Positions 6,695-6,986 of a DNA stretch of 6,986 nucleotides are shown one piece after another. The notes beneath the pieces were generated by a model, which was given only the letters and a program-made list of their open reading frames with translations, had not been told where the DNA came from and made no database searches. The stretch covers positions 1 to 6,986 of the forward strand of contig DNFL01000224.1 of the NCBI GenBank assembly GCA_003486945.1, given 5' to 3'. The position numbers were made by a program, and so were the translations under genes. This stretch comes from Hyphomonas sp. (GTDB taxonomy: Bacteria; Pseudomonadota; Alphaproteobacteria; Caulobacterales; Hyphomonadaceae). Each line of letters starts with the position of its first letter. Position 1 is the first letter of the stretch.

Positions 6695-6986
6695 AACCCT
6701 ACGTGCTGATCGCAGAAGACGAGAAGGCCGTATCAGAGCTGTTGCTCTATAATCTGCGTAAGGAAGATTATGACGTTGGGGTCGCCGGAGACGGCGAGGA
6801 AACCCTGATGATGATCGACGAGCGCACACCGGACCTCTTGCTGCTGGACTGGATGCTTCCAAAAGTCAGTGGCATCGAAATCTGCCGCCGTGTGCGTTCC
6901 GGCGGCGCCAATCCGAACCTGCCGATCATCATGCTGACCGCACGCGGCGAAGAGAGTGACCGCATCCGCGGCCTCGATACCGGCGC
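6691..6986 (+). CDS. phoB: PhoB, phosphate regulon response regulator (receiver domain, incomplete)
   Basis: PhoB is the DNA-binding response regulator phosphorylated by PhoR under phosphate limitation; it binds Pho boxes such as the one at 2084-2101. The first 98 codons are present and the gene runs off the right edge, so the C-terminal winged-helix DNA-binding domain is not seen. The receiver domain shows the acidic pocket E9-D10, the phosphoacceptor D53 within LLLLDWMLPKVSGIE (49-63) and the switch threonine T83 in IIMLTARGEE (79-88). The LDWMLP...SGIE stretch is typical of PhoB rather than other OmpR-family regulators, and the position after phoU supports it. The start ATG at 6691 has GGAG at 6679-6682. 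No phoR is in the window. Confidence 0.94.
   Translation, partial: MKPYVLIAEDEKAVSELLLYNLRKEDYDVGVAGDGEETLMMIDERTPDLLLLDWMLPKVSGIEICRRVRSGGANPNLPIIMLTARGEESDRIRGLDTG

Overview
This window looks like a chromosomal segment from a GC-rich alphaproteobacterium. The HslV start (a short propeptide ending in Trp-His-Gly before the Thr-Thr nucleophile), the long PstC and PstA with extra N-terminal regions, and the pstC-pstA-pstB-phoU-phoB order without an adjacent pstS all resemble Caulobacterales/Hyphomonadaceae/Rhodobacterales genomes. The exact genus cannot be fixed from the sequence alone. I see no mobile element, CRISPR array, tRNA or rRNA.

The left third (1-2014) is on the minus strand. Read in its own direction it carries hslV (peptidase subunit of the HslUV protease), a multi-pass membrane protein of unknown function whose start overlaps the hslV stop by 8 bases, and then the first 83 codons of hslU (the AAA+ unfoldase), which runs off the window. 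A small hairpin followed by five Ts lies between the membrane-protein gene and hslU and could partly separate them.

Positions 2015-2145 are a divergent control region. It holds a clear Pho box on the plus strand (two TGTCAC half-sites in direct repeat, 11 bases apart) and a third half-site in inverted orientation, upstream of a plausible -10 element.

The right two thirds (2146-6986) are a tightly packed plus-strand phosphate operon: pstC and pstA (the two permease subunits, both longer than the Escherichia coli proteins), pstB (ATPase), phoU (signalling regulator) and the receiver-domain part of phoB (response regulator), which runs off the right edge. pstC/pstA overlap by 8 bases. pstA/pstB are coupled by TGATG or separated by 26 bases, depending on the pstB start. 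phoU and phoB are bridged by a 14-codon open frame that overlaps both. PstCAB import phosphate. PhoU relays transporter status to the sensor kinase PhoR (not in the window), and phosphorylated PhoB would bind the Pho box and activate the operon.

The window is mostly well-known biology. The parts least explained by known families are a roughly 100-residue extra segment in the periplasmic region of PstA, the unknown membrane protein placed between hslV and hslU, and the three-half-site arrangement at the Pho box.
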